In this document: piece by piece, positions 57,659 to 64,000 of the stretch
How the letters are laid out: each line of letters opens with the position of its first letter
Numbering within the stretch: the stretch's first letter is position 1
NCBI GenBank assembly: GCA_910575695.1
Contig: CAJTGJ010000001.1
Coordinates: 1 to 64,000, forward strand
Length of the DNA: 64,000 bases
Origin: Oscillospiraceae bacterium
GTDB taxonomy: Bacteria > Bacillota > Clostridia > Oscillospirales > Oscillospiraceae
Direction of reading: 5' to 3'
The notes under the pieces: model-generated
What the model saw: the letters and a program-made list of their open reading frames with translations, nothing else
The model's database searches: none
What the model was told of the DNA's origin: nothing
Translations under genes and position numbers: made by a program

Positions 57659-57949
57659 ATGGAAGTGACAATCAGCGCGGATATGCTCATCGAGCTGGCC
57701 GCGCTGCTGACCGCCCTGGGGGTGATCGGTGGCGTTGCCTTATGGTGCCACAGGTTTGTACTGCGGAACAAGAGGCAGGACGAGGCTATCGCGGCAATCC
57801 GCAACGAACAGACCCTTATCTGCTATGGGGTGCTTGCCTGCCTCAAGGGTCTTAAGGAGAAAGGGTGCAACGGCCCTGTAACTGCCGCCTTGGATAAGCT
57901 GGAGAAGCATCTGAACCAGGCGGCCCATGATGTTGAAGATACAGACTGA
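57659..57949 (+). CDS. Small membrane protein of the lysis region, 96 aa
   Basis: A single hydrophobic helix (about residues 10-31, LIELAALLTALGVIGGVALW) is followed by a charged coiled coil (RNKRQDEAIAAIRNEQTLIC), the pattern of phage branched-holin or hemolysin-XhlA-type accessory proteins. It lies just ahead of another membrane protein and the endolysin. A holin-accessory role is inferred. Confidence 0.6.
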   Translation: MEVTISADMLIELAALLTALGVIGGVALWCHRFVLRNKRQDEAIAAIRNEQTLICYGVLACLKGLKEKGCNGPVTAALDKLEKHLNQAAHDVEDTD

Positions 57950-58009
57950 ACTGCGAAAGGATGATGCGCAACGGACATCTTAAGGTCGATTTTAATCGCC
58001 GCTGCCGCT

Positions 58010-58393
58010 TTGATTGTGGGGGCTGCCCTGGGTATCGTGTTCAGTGCGGCCACTATCCGGCATCTACGGAAACGGGTGAAGGAACTGCGGACAGGAAAGC
58101 CCCGGCCCAATGTCCTGCAGTCGGTAACAAGGTTTCTGTTCGCTACCACCCAAATATTTGCGCTGGGTTGGGTGTCGGTGTCCTACGTCATCGCCGTTTA
58201 TTCCACCGTCAAGCTATATCAGCCGTTCCCGGTAGTGGAGCTCTCCCAGCAGGCCATTACCACCATTTTGGGAGTGAACGCGCTGAAGGTGCTGGAGAAC
58301 ATCTTCGAGCACAACGAGGGGATGGTATTCGGCAGAAGCAGGCAGGAAGATAAACCGCCCAATGAGGGCGGGGAAGAAGGAGGAGTCGGATAA
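58010..58393 (+). CDS. Membrane protein of the lysis region, start uncertain
   Basis: From a TTG at 58010 the reading gives 127 residues with hydrophobic helices near residues 1-17 (IVGAALGIVFSAATI), 45-65 (FLFATTQIFALGWVSVSYVI) and around 75-95. The same frame is open and hydrophobic further upstream (RSILIAAAALIVGAALG) to a TGA at 57962, without an ATG, GTG or TTG before 58010. The AAAGG at 57956 would fit an unusual start such as ACG at 57971. The true start may be rare or a frame error may exist here. It may act as a holin. Confidence 0.55.
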   Translation: MIVGAALGIVFSAATIRHLRKRVKELRTGKPRPNVLQSVTRFLFATTQIFALGWVSVSYVIAVYSTVKLYQPFPVVELSQQAITTILGVNALKVLENIFEHNEGMVFGRSRQEDKPPNEGGEEGGVG

Positions 58394-58396
58394 GCG

Positions 58397-59716
58397 ATGA
58401 ATACTGAAGAAAGAATCTGGAGCTTTCTGAAGGCCCAGGGGCTCACCGACGCTGGCGCCGCCGGCCTGATGGGGAACCTCTACGCAGAGTCTGGCCTGCG
58501 GCCCAACAACCTCCAGAACAGCTACGAGGGGAAGCTGGGCATGGCCGATGCCGAGTACACCGAGAGGGTGGACAGCGGCAGCTACACCAACTTCGCCCAT
58601 GATTGCGCCGGGTATGGACTGGCACAGTGGACGTACCACACCCGCAAGGCTAACCTACATAAATTCGCCAAAGATGCAGGTAAGAGCATCGGCGACCTGG
58701 AGATGCAGCTCGGCTTTTTGATGAAGGAGCTGTCCACCAGCTACAAGACGGTTCTGGCCACGCTGAAGACCGCCACCAGTGTCCGGGCCGCCTCCGATGC
58801 CGTCCTGCTCCAGTTCGAACGCCCGGCGGATCAGAGCGAGGCCGTGAAGGCCAAGCGGGCCGGGTACGGCCAGAAGTATTTCGACAAGTACGCACAGAAA
58901 GGAAGTGTCAACACCATGGGATTTTCCAACAGCCCTTTGGCCACGGTCAAGCTGATTTCTCCCAATAAGACCGTCGGCCGGAACCACGCCATCGACACCA
59001 TCACCATTCACTGCTTTGTCGGCCAGGTGACCGCCAAGCGGGGGTGCGAGGTGTTCCAGCCCAGCAGCAAGGGGGCCTCCTGCAACTACGTTGTAGGGTA
59101 CGATGGCTCCATCGGCCTGTGTGTCGAGGAGAAGGACCGCTCTTGGTGTACGGGCGGCTACAAGAAGGTGAACGGGATCTCTGGCTCCTCCAACGACTAC
59201 CAGGCTGTTACCATTGAGGTGGCCTGTGAGGCCAAGCACCCCTACGCCATCACCGAGAAGGCCATGGCCGCGCTGATCGAGCTGTGTACCGACATCTGCC
59301 GGCGCAACGGCATCAAGAAACTGCTGTGGTCCGGTGACAAGAACCTGGTGGGCAACCCCGCCAAGCAGAACCTCACGGTTCACCGCTGGTTCGCCAACAA
59401 GGCGTGCCCCGGCGACTACATCTACCAGCGGCTCGGCGACATCGCCGCGAAGGTGAACGCCAAGCTGGGGGCCACCGGCGCGGCCCCGGTACAGCCCTCC
59501 GCTCCCGTGAGCAGTGTTCCCTATAAGGTCCGCATCACCGCCACCGATCTGCGCATCCGCAAGGGTCCCGGCACCAACACCGCCATCGTCCAGAACGCCA
59601 TCACCCCCGGCGTCTACACCATCGTCAGCGAGGCCACCGGCCAGGGTGCCACACTCTGGGGCAAGCTGAAGTCCGGCAAGGGCTGGGTGTCGCTGGACTT
59701 CTGCAAGAAAATTTGA
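58397..59716 (+). CDS. Modular endolysin: tail-lysozyme, amidase and SH3 domains
   Basis: 439 residues. The N-terminal domain (1-165) is a phage tail-lysozyme/glycosidase with Glu31 in LYAESGL as the likely acid. A linker leads to an N-acetylmuramoyl-L-alanine amidase of the amidase-2 type (about 185-350), with zinc ligands His205 in TITIHCF and His329, Cys337 in TVHRWFANKACPG. An SH3b cell-wall-binding domain closes the protein (about 375-439, DLRIRKGPGTNTAIVQ). Two catalytic domains would cut glycan and stem peptide. The ATG follows GGAGGAG and 13 nt separate it from the holin. Confidence 0.9.
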   Translation: MNTEERIWSFLKAQGLTDAGAAGLMGNLYAESGLRPNNLQNSYEGKLGMADAEYTERVDSGSYTNFAHDCAGYGLAQWTYHTRKANLHKFAKDAGKSIGDLEMQLGFLMKELSTSYKTVLATLKTATSVRAASDAVLLQFERPADQSEAVKAKRAGYGQKYFDKYAQKGSVNTMGFSNSPLATVKLISPNKTVGRNHAIDTITIHCFVGQVTAKRGCEVFQPSSKGASCNYVVGYDGSIGLCVEEKDRSWCTGGYKKVNGISGSSNDYQAVTIEVACEAKHPYAITEKAMAALIELCTDICRRNGIKKLLWSGDKNLVGNPAKQNLTVHRWFANKACPGDYIYQRLGDIAAKVNAKLGATGAAPVQPSAPVSSVPYKVRITATDLRIRKGPGTNTAIVQNAITPGVYTIVSEATGQGATLWGKLKSGKGWVSLDFCKKI

Positions 59717-59729
59717 GGAGGAAAACATC

Positions 59730-60302
59730 ATGAACGAATTCCTGTCCACTCTGTTGCAGGCCGTCATCATCGCGGCCGTCCCCATCTGCGCTGGTGCCGC
59801 CGTCCAGGGCGTCCGGGCCGCCGTCCAGTACCTTGCCTCCAAGTCGGAGAGCGAGATCGCCAAGAAGTATCTGACGGACGTGGCCGACGCCATCAGCACA
59901 GCCGTCACCTACACCAGCCAGACCTATGTGGATGCGTTGAAGAACAGCGGCAAGTTCACCAAGGAGAACCAGGAGGAGGCTCTCAAGAAAGCGGTGGAGC
60001 AGGCTGAGAAGCTGCTGACCGCCGAGGCCCGCAGTTTCCTGGAGAAAGCCTACGGAGATCTGAACGCCTATCTGGTCAGTAAGATTGAGGCCGAGGTCCG
60101 GGTACAGAAGCAGCAGGGTAACACCATCACGCTGGGCGAGCCGTTCACCGCCGAGCTGAAGGAGCCCCCCGACATGACCACCGTGGCTGCCGCCACCGCC
60201 GCGGCGACCGCTGCCGCCGTGGTTCAGAGAGCTATCCCCCTGACAGCCCCCACCGGCACCCCTGACAGCCCCCAGGAGGGCGGGGTGGCCCCGGTGGTAT
60301 AA
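59730..60302 (+). CDS. LLH-family phage holin
   Basis: 190 residues with GAGGAGG upstream. An N-terminal transmembrane helix (about 5-27, LSTLLQAVIIAAVPICAGAA) precedes a long helical domain (DVADAISTAVTYTSQTYVDA, ALKKAVEQAEKLLTAEARSF) and an Ala-rich stretch at about 152-170, typical of the phage-LLH holin family. It opens the membrane so that the endolysin reaches the wall. It is the last gene of the late operon. Confidence 0.8.
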   Translation: MNEFLSTLLQAVIIAAVPICAGAAVQGVRAAVQYLASKSESEIAKKYLTDVADAISTAVTYTSQTYVDALKNSGKFTKENQEEALKKAVEQAEKLLTAEARSFLEKAYGDLNAYLVSKIEAEVRVQKQQGNTITLGEPFTAELKEPPDMTTVAAATAAATAAAVVQRAIPLTAPTGTPDSPQEGGVAPVV

Positions 60303-60364
60303 ATTCACGTCATCGCCGCTCCCCCTCGCCTGGGGGCCGGGAAACGGCGAACGTGACCGCAGTA

Positions 60365-60404
60365 AAGCCCCCTTGCAGGTTTCGGCCTGCGAGGGGGCTT
60401 TTTT
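60365..60404 (+). terminator. Strong terminator of the late operon
   Basis: AAGCCCCCTTGCAGG pairs with CCTGCGAGGGGGCTT (one mismatch, 6-nt loop) and ends in six Ts. It sits 62 nt after the holin stop. The structure is longer and better than any other terminator in the window. Confidence 0.9.
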
Positions 60405-60418
60405 GTTTGCGGCAAATT

Positions 60419-60439
60419 CCCAGACGTTTGGGATTTTGG
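60419..60439. repeat. Palindromic repeat, copy 3
   Basis: CCCAGACGTTTGGG then ATTTTGG, directly after the late terminator. It is the reverse complement of copy 2 in its 14-bp core, yet both copies continue with GGGATTTTG, so the flank is part of the repeat. Confidence 0.45.
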
Positions 60440-60511
60440 GCCAGTTCCTTTTTCCGCAGTGGACGGCCACAGCTCACGGGTGCGGCCCGCTTGCCATGAT
60501 GTTGTACGAGA

Positions 60512-60533
60512 GCAAGCCCCCTCTGGGGCTTGG
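60512..60533 (-). terminator. Hairpin after the minus-strand gene at 60553
   Basis: CCAAGCCCC, 4-nt loop, GGGGCTTGC on the minus strand (9-bp stem with one end mismatch), about 20 nt after the stop codon. The T-tract is poor (TCTCGT), so termination may be moderate. Confidence 0.45.
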
Positions 60534-60552
60534 CTTTCGGCTGGGGGCTGGC

Positions 60553-60891
60553 TTACCGCCCGGTGCGGCATTCCCACTCGAACTCGGCGTAGGCTTCGTA
60601 GTCGTCCCGGAACCTTTCGTCGTTGTCGATGGGCTCGTAGTCGTAGTCGATTCCAAGGAGTTCCTCAAAGGTGGTGCCCTCCTCGGTGGCGGCTTCCTTG
60701 GCGAAGTCCTCGGCATTTTCCTTGACCCAGGCTTTGAACTCGGAATCCGTCATGTCCTCGTTCTCGACCTCCACTTCGTACTCCCATTCGGCATCAGCCC
60801 AGGTGATGGTCGCTTTGGAAATCCGCTCCTCTGAGTTCCAGTCGCTCTTGGCTGCCCGTGCTCTTCTCAATGCCTGTGCGTAGCTAATCAT
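60553..60891 (-). CDS. Accessory hypothetical protein, acidic, 112 aa
   Basis: The start is the ATG at 60891 after CGGAGG; upstream in-frame codons lie in the promoter element. The sequence MISYAQALRRARAAKSDWNS then WADAEWEYEVEVENEDMTDS is acidic and aromatic in its C-terminal two-thirds (DYDYEPIDNDERFRDDYEAY). The composition resembles DNA-mimic or anti-restriction proteins, but this is only composition. Promoter-like element copy D lies 24 nt upstream. The function is unknown. Confidence 0.6.
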   Translation of the reverse strand: MISYAQALRRARAAKSDWNSEERISKATITWADAEWEYEVEVENEDMTDSEFKAWVKENAEDFAKEAATEEGTTFEELLGIDYDYEPIDNDERFRDDYEAYAEFEWECRTGR

Positions 60892-60914
60892 CTTTTTTTC
60901 CTCCGTTTTTGTGG

Positions 60915-60992
60915 TTTTCCCTTTCGGTAGTGTATTAATCACTCTAAACGGAGATAATAGCAAGTCATTTCTGAGAATAAACTACACAAAGA
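60915..60992 (-). promoter_or_regulatory. Repeated promoter-like element, copy D
   Basis: On the minus strand, TGTGTAGTTTATTCTCAGAA, then TTGCTA (60963-60958), 17-nt spacer, GATTAA (60940-60935), then ACTACCGAAAGGGAAAACCA and the CGGAGG of the gene at 60891. It agrees with copy E almost base for base up to the start region. Confidence 0.65.
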
Positions 60993-61078
60993 CGGGGGAG
61001 GGAAACTGTGTAGATTTACAGTGCCAAAAGCCGGGCGCAACGGCACCCGGCTCCCCAGAGGGGCGGCTGTGTTCCACC

Positions 61079-61651
61079 TTAATGCAGGCGGTAGACCTTG
61101 TTTCTGTACTTGACGGCGTAGGTGCCGCTGTACTTGCTGACCGTGACGTCGGCCTCGCAGATGCGCTTGACATTGAATTCCCGGCGGATGATGCGCTTGG
61201 CAATCTCCATGGCCTTGGCGGTGATGTCCTCGGTCTTGCTGTCCTGGTGCTTGGCAATGTACCGCTGGAACCGCAGCTGCTGGGCGGCGGTTGCTTCTTC
61301 CTGCGTTCCGTAGAACTTCCCGTGGTGGCGATCCGCCCCGATCTCATAGAAGCGTTCCCGGCTGATGATGTCGAGTCTATTGTTCCAGAGGGTGCAGTAG
61401 TCGCTCTCGCAGTTCGGGATGACCTCGCTGTCCGCCCGGCCCACGATGATCTCCAGGCCCTCGATGGAAAGCTTGCCCCATTCGTGGAAGGTTTCGACCA
61501 GGATGCGGATGACCTCGGTGCCGTTGGTGAGGTCGATGTGCGCATAGTCGCCCTGGCTGCCGCCCATGGTGCGGGTGTTGATGGTGTACCCATTAGCCAG
61601 GTACTCGGCGATGATGGCGGTGTACTTCTTGTTGATGTCAGCGTATTTCAT
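61079..61651 (-). CDS. Conserved mobile-element accessory protein, 190 aa
   Basis: The start is the ATG at 61651 after AGAAAGG; the first residues MKYADINKKYTAIIAEYLAN and the segment GYTINTRTMGGSQGDYAHID match a family widely spread on gut Firmicutes elements. The middle has LTNGTEVIRILVETFHEWGK and the C-terminus DVTVSKYSGTYAVKYRNKVY. It probably has a two-domain alpha/beta fold. No catalytic motif is known to me. Promoter-like element copy E lies 48 nt upstream. Confidence 0.62.
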   Translation of the reverse strand: MKYADINKKYTAIIAEYLANGYTINTRTMGGSQGDYAHIDLTNGTEVIRILVETFHEWGKLSIEGLEIIVGRADSEVIPNCESDYCTLWNNRLDIISRERFYEIGADRHHGKFYGTQEEATAAQQLRFQRYIAKHQDSKTEDITAKAMEIAKRIIRREFNVKRICEADVTVSKYSGTYAVKYRNKVYRLH

Positions 61652-61698
61652 TTCAAAATCCTTTCTGCCCATAGCCTCTGGGGTGGGCACTTCGTTTG

Positions 61699-61770
61699 CC
61701 TTTCGGTAGTGTATTAATCACTCTGAACCAAGATAATAGCAAGTCATTTTTGAGAATAAACTACACAATT
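61699..61770 (-). promoter_or_regulatory. Repeated promoter-like element, copy E
   Basis: Minus-strand TGTGTAGTTTATTCTCAAAA, TTGCTA (61742-61737), 17-nt spacer, GATTAA (61719-61714), then ACTACCGAAAGG. It drives the gene at 61651 and lies back to back with copy F. Confidence 0.65.
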
Positions 61771-61784
61771 TCAAACGGTCATGT

Positions 61785-61862
61785 TTGTGTAGATTTCGCC
61801 CCAGAATGCACTTGCTATTTCCTTTGTTCAGAGCGAATATGTGTGTATCGAAAGGGAAAACA
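61785..61862 (+). promoter_or_regulatory. Repeated promoter-like element, copy F
   Basis: Plus-strand TTTGTGTAGATTT, TTGCTA (61812-61817), 17-nt spacer ending AGAGC, GAATAT (61835-61840), then TATCGAAAGGGAAAACA leading to the CGGAGG of the gene at 61883. Less conserved than C-E in its upstream part. Confidence 0.6.
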
Positions 61863-61882
61863 GACAAACGGAGGACAGCAGC

Positions 61883-62062
61883 ATGAAAATGAAATTCTAC
61901 CTCAACGGCAAGAAAACCACCCGCAAGGCCGTCCAGGAGCAGCTTGGAGCGGATCGGCTGGCCCGGATGCTGAAGGAGGCCAAGGAAACCTTCATGGCTG
62001 ACCCGCTGACCCAGAACGATTTCTTCATTGGGAACGGGATGCTGACCATCGCCTTTGAATGA
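61883..62062 (+). CDS. Small accessory protein, 59 aa
   Basis: The ATG at 61883 follows CGGAGG. The peptide MKMKFYLNGKKTTRKAVQEQ then LGADRLARMLKEAKETFMAD is basic and helical. It resembles in layout the small proteins that accompany the 61651-type family on mobile elements. Its own promoter element (copy F) supports real expression. The function is unknown. Confidence 0.6.
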   Translation: MKMKFYLNGKKTTRKAVQEQLGADRLARMLKEAKETFMADPLTQNDFFIGNGMLTIAFE

Positions 62063-62351
62063 GCCAGCGAGACCGGGGGGCAGGGCCGTAAGGCCCTGTT
62101 TGCCGTTTGCGGCCCCCTGTGGCGCGTTCTCCGGGTGGGCGGGTGTTTACCCCTCCACCGCCGCAGGGCCCCGCTGTGGCCGGCGGCAGGGTGTGGTGTG
62201 GCCGTTTCCTGTTCCGTTTTCAAGGTGCGTATGTAAAAGGGGCGGCGGTTGACTCCCCCTGTGCCGATGGGTATACCCATGAGCGCCCGCCCCACTACGG
62301 GGGCGGCTGGACTTGCACCAGCGGCGGCGAATGCCGTCGGCCTTGCGGGCG
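62063..62351. other. Gap without a recognised gene
   Basis: 289 bp between convergent genes. It holds a hairpin CAGGGCC-GTAA-GGCCCTG at 62081-62098, 19 nt after the plus-strand stop and followed by TT, probably a weak terminator. GC-rich readings in several frames lack ribosome binding sites. Nothing else is supported. Confidence 0.5.
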
Positions 62352-62489
62352 TTAGTTTTCTTCCTGCTCCGCTGGTTCGTAAGTATCGCAGCCAGCTACG
62401 GAAATGTTTACGGCCTCCCCACCGTAAGAGCAATGACCGTCAAGCCAGAACTCACAATCGGAACGGATGCATTTAATTTCAAGCATCAT
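62352..62489 (-). CDS. DUF1540-like cysteine mini-protein, 45 aa
   Basis: Start at the tandem ATG pair at 62489, after AGAAAGG. The peptide IKCIRSDCEFWLDGHC then ISVAGCDTYEP has the spaced-cysteine pattern of DUF1540 proteins, common small zinc- or disulfide-containing proteins in clostridia. It is part of the minus-strand accessory operon that begins at 63377. Confidence 0.6.
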   Translation of the reverse strand: MMLEIKCIRSDCEFWLDGHCSYGGEAVNISVAGCDTYEPAEQEEN

Positions 62490-62533
62490 ACTTTTTCCTT
62501 TCTGCCCTCGTGACCTCCGGGGCGGGCCGTTTG

Positions 62534-63136
62534 TTAATCCCAGAAGGGGCGGATCTGACCGTTCCAGGCTTCCCACTGCCAGGCGCCACGCCCGACGTTG
62601 AAGCGGATGTAGTGGTAGTCGGTGGCGCAGTAGATCGGGCGGCGGTCGATCTTCTTCCCGGTCCGGCGGAGCTGGTGGTGCCGGTTGACCTCGTACTCGT
62701 CGATCTCATGCAGAATCGTGACCTTGCTGCGGTCAAAGCCGAACTCGCTGCAAACCCAATCCAGGGCCTCGGCGTCGGTCATGTAACGCGCTGCGCCGCC
62801 GGGGACGCTCTCGGCCAGGTCGGTGTACTGCTCCTGAGTGACGTTGTGGGTATCCTCGTAGGGCTTCCACTCCTGCTCCCGCTCCAACTCCTTCTTCAGG
62901 CGCTCGATCTCGACGTCGCGGCGGGTGAGCTCGGTGGCCTGGTCACGCTGTGCTTTGAGGGTGGCCATGTTGACCTCGCGCTGAATGCGCTCGGCCATCC
63001 CGTCGGCGTTCTTCTTGTAAGCCTTGCAGAAGGCGTCCTTGTCGCCATCAAAGTCCATGTAGGCCCGCTCAATGGCCTCGTACTGTACCAGCGTGGGATA
63101 AAAGCCGGTGCGCTTCTCAAATTCCTCGATCATCAT
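62534..63136 (-). CDS. Conserved accessory protein with coiled coil, 200 aa
   Basis: The start at 63136 follows AAGGAGG. The N-terminal part MMIEEFEKRTGFYPTLVQYE then IERAYMDFDGDKDAFCKAYK is typical of a family found on Firmicutes mobile elements. The middle is coiled coil (REVNMATLKAQRDQATELTR; EIERLKKELEREQEW), and the end an alpha/beta domain (VNRHHQLRRTGKKIDRRPIY; ATDYHYIRFNVGRGAWQWE). The function is unknown. It is read in one unit with the small genes on either side. Confidence 0.6.
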   Translation of the reverse strand: MMIEEFEKRTGFYPTLVQYEAIERAYMDFDGDKDAFCKAYKKNADGMAERIQREVNMATLKAQRDQATELTRRDVEIERLKKELEREQEWKPYEDTHNVTQEQYTDLAESVPGGAARYMTDAEALDWVCSEFGFDRSKVTILHEIDEYEVNRHHQLRRTGKKIDRRPIYCATDYHYIRFNVGRGAWQWEAWNGQIRPFWD

Positions 63137-63224
63137 AATCGATTGCCTCCTTGATTTTTTTGCCTTACTCTGTTATCATGGAGGCGGGCCGGGGTAAGGC
63201 TCCCGGCACCGCCCATTTGGGTTT

Positions 63225-63265
63225 GGGTAGCGGTTCTCTTGGTAGGGGGTCCGCTACCCGTTTTT
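63225..63265 (+). terminator. Long hairpin with T-tract
   Basis: GGGTAGCGG and CCGCTACCC form a perfect 9-bp stem with a 17-nt loop, followed by G and five Ts on the plus strand. It overlaps the stop of the minus-strand gene at 63264. On the minus strand there is no T-tract, so it mainly ends rightward transcription. Confidence 0.55.
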
Positions 63266-63377
63266 ATTCACCCATGATCCGCTTGACGCTCTCGCGGAGT
63301 TCTTCGAGCGTTTCGCACTTGGCGATGAGCTCCAGCACCGCACGGAGCAGGGCCATCGTGGTGTTCATCTCGTCCAT
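63264..63377 (-). CDS. Small helical protein, 37 aa
   Basis: The ATG at 63377 follows AGAAAGGAAG at good spacing and the gene ends at the TAA at 63264. The peptide MDEMNTTMALLRAVLELIAK then CETLEELRESVKRIMGE is one or two amphipathic helices. It is the first gene on the leftward transcript from the divergent promoter. No family is known. Confidence 0.5.
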   Translation of the reverse strand: MDEMNTTMALLRAVLELIAKCETLEELRESVKRIMGE

Positions 63378-63427
63378 TTCCTCACTTCCTTTCTTAAGGG
63401 GCTGGCCGCCCCTGCCTTACAATCCTT

Positions 63428-63456
63428 ATATTACACTAATTCGTGTCGTTTGTCAA
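63428..63456 (-). promoter_or_regulatory. Leftward promoter of the right-end control region
   Basis: Minus-strand TTGACA (63456-63451), 17-nt spacer, TAATAT (63433-63428). The spacer contains a 14-bp operator-like palindrome. It reads into the small gene at 63377 and the accessory operon. Confidence 0.75.
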
Positions 63457-63520
63457 TACCTATTTTACATTTTTTCGTGGATTTTGAAAAAAACTTTTGA
63501 CAAGTGACATGAATTGGTGT
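63433..63520. promoter_or_regulatory. Paired 14-bp operators
   Basis: ACACTAATTCGTGT (63433-63446) and ACATGAATTGGTGT (63507-63520) share the palindromic consensus ACAY-K-AATT-S-GTGT. Each lies in the same place, the spacer of one of two divergent promoters. They are likely bound by the HTH protein encoded at 63545. Confidence 0.7.
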
Positions 63521-63525
63521 ATAGT
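63497..63525 (+). promoter_or_regulatory. Rightward promoter of the right-end control region
   Basis: TTGACA (63497-63502), 17-nt spacer, TATAGT (63520-63525), near consensus. The ATG of the HTH gene is 20 nt downstream, with TAGGAGGTG between. Confidence 0.82.
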
Positions 63526-63544
63526 AGTCGTAGGAGGTGACGCC

Positions 63545-63760
63545 ATGGACATTACGGTGGCCGAAAAGATACGGCTGATTATGAAGCGTCAGAATAAAAC
63601 GATGGGGGACATCGCCGAAGCCTCTGGGCAGACCCGGCAGAACCTATCCAATAAAATGACGCGGGGAAACTTCACCGAGAAGGATATTCTGGCCTTGGCG
63701 GGGGCTTTGGGCTGCCAAGTTGAGATCCGATTCACACTCCCTGACGGAACCGAGATTTGA
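63545..63760 (+). CDS. XRE-family HTH regulator, 71 aa
   Basis: The ATG at 63545 follows TAGGAGG. The sequence AEKIRLIMKRQNKTMGDIAE then ASGQTRQNLSNKMTRGNFTE is a clear HTH with recognition helix near residues 30-40, followed by LALAGALGCQVEIRFTLPDG, a typical dimerisation end. It is a single-domain repressor that probably binds the two operators and represses both promoters, including its own. Separate from the CI-like repressor at 4050. Confidence 0.8.
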   Translation: MDITVAEKIRLIMKRQNKTMGDIAEASGQTRQNLSNKMTRGNFTEKDILALAGALGCQVEIRFTLPDGTEI

Positions 63761-63771
63761 GGAGGCCGACG

Positions 63772-64000
63772 ATGAGCTACTTTTCTACCCCGGACAGCTA
63801 TGAAAGGGTGTACCTTTCCTTTGACCCCATGCACTGCCTTATGCAGGAGCGGAATATCACCGACCTTCAGCTGGCTAAGAAAGTGGGCGTGAAGGTGGAC
63901 GTGATCCGGAACACCTACAAGTATCAGGACACAGTGACCCTCTCCACGATTCGCAGCATCTGCGAGGCCCTTGACTGCGGCCCCGGAGATCTGATGACCG
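63772..64000 (+). CDS. HTH protein (Cro/C1-type), cut by window end
   Basis: The ATG at 63772 follows GAGGAGG, 11 nt after the previous gene. The visible 76 codons contain HCLMQERNITDLQLAKKVGV then DTVTLSTIRSICEALDCGPG, an HTH of the Cro/C1 type. No stop is reached. It forms a two-gene regulatory unit with the HTH gene before it. Confidence 0.7.
   Translation, partial: MSYFSTPDSYERVYLSFDPMHCLMQERNITDLQLAKKVGVKVDVIRNTYKYQDTVTLSTIRSICEALDCGPGDLMT

Noticed and set aside
1..64000. tRNA or rRNA genes, for example as the attachment site
   Set aside because: No cloverleaf with a TTCRANNC-type arm or ribosomal RNA stretch was seen on reading. A computed tRNA scan could still overturn this.

Overview
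The window is a GC-rich Firmicutes chromosome carrying an almost complete tailed prophage. Strong AGGAGG-type ribosome binding sites, frequent TTG and GTG starts and PBSX/Mu-type head and tail genes fit a gut clostridium of the Oscillospiraceae type. This placement is by gene style, not by a marker gene. No tRNA or rRNA gene is visible.

Left flank (1-2250): an IS256-family insertion sequence, cut by the window edge, lies in the remnant of an ISL3-type transposase. A broken minus-strand gene follows. Next comes a minus-strand fragment resembling the extra C-terminal domain of clostridial RlmD/RumA 23S rRNA methyltransferases, with its own terminator. It abuts the stop codon of a large serine integrase, which suggests the integration site.

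Lysogeny and early region (2261-23200): the integrase and a CI-like repressor are on the minus strand. A divergent promoter with three operator-like sites faces a small Cro-like gene. The early plus-strand genes then include a C5-cytosine methyltransferase and a recombination/replication cluster: SMC-like ATPase, zinc-ribbon partner, PD-(D/E)XK nuclease, primase-type zinc-finger protein, DUF927-type helicase, an iteron-rich origin candidate, SF2 helicase and VRR-NUC nuclease. A run of small zinc-ribbon, ASCH and HAD-like genes ends with a late-regulator candidate.

Switch, modification and accessory region (23200-29000): four GAAAC repeats spaced exactly 10 bp lead into a promoter and a terminator. 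Then come a ParB-like/N6-adenine methyltransferase fusion, a second C5 methyltransferase, a conserved accessory gene, and an amidoligase, gamma-glutamylcyclotransferase and zinc-ribbon cassette.

Late region (29057-60302): small and large terminase, DUF935-type portal, Mu F-like minor head protein, XkdF-like protease, scaffold with an apparent nested gene, decoration and major capsid proteins, and connectors. A PBSX-like contractile tail follows: sheath, tube, chaperones made with an A-AAA-AAC frameshift, tape measure with twelve 19-residue repeats, LysM, hub, baseplate and fibre proteins. A complete diversity-generating retroelement (DGR) sits in the tail module. The fibre gene ends in a 131-bp variable repeat (VR), followed by a hairpin cluster, avd, the template repeat (TR) and a reverse transcriptase. 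VR and TR differ at ten sites, all of them adenines in the TR. XkdX-like, endolysin and holin genes and a strong terminator close the late operon.

Right end (60400-64000): small accessory genes on both strands and a second divergent control region with two 14-bp operators and paired HTH genes. A roughly 75-bp promoter-like element with a constant 17-nt spacer occurs six times upstream of the replication operon and accessory genes. It may join them in one phage-internal regulon. The strongest findings are the DGR, this repeated element, the amidoligase cassette, the iteron cluster, the frameshift and the late-switch repeats.
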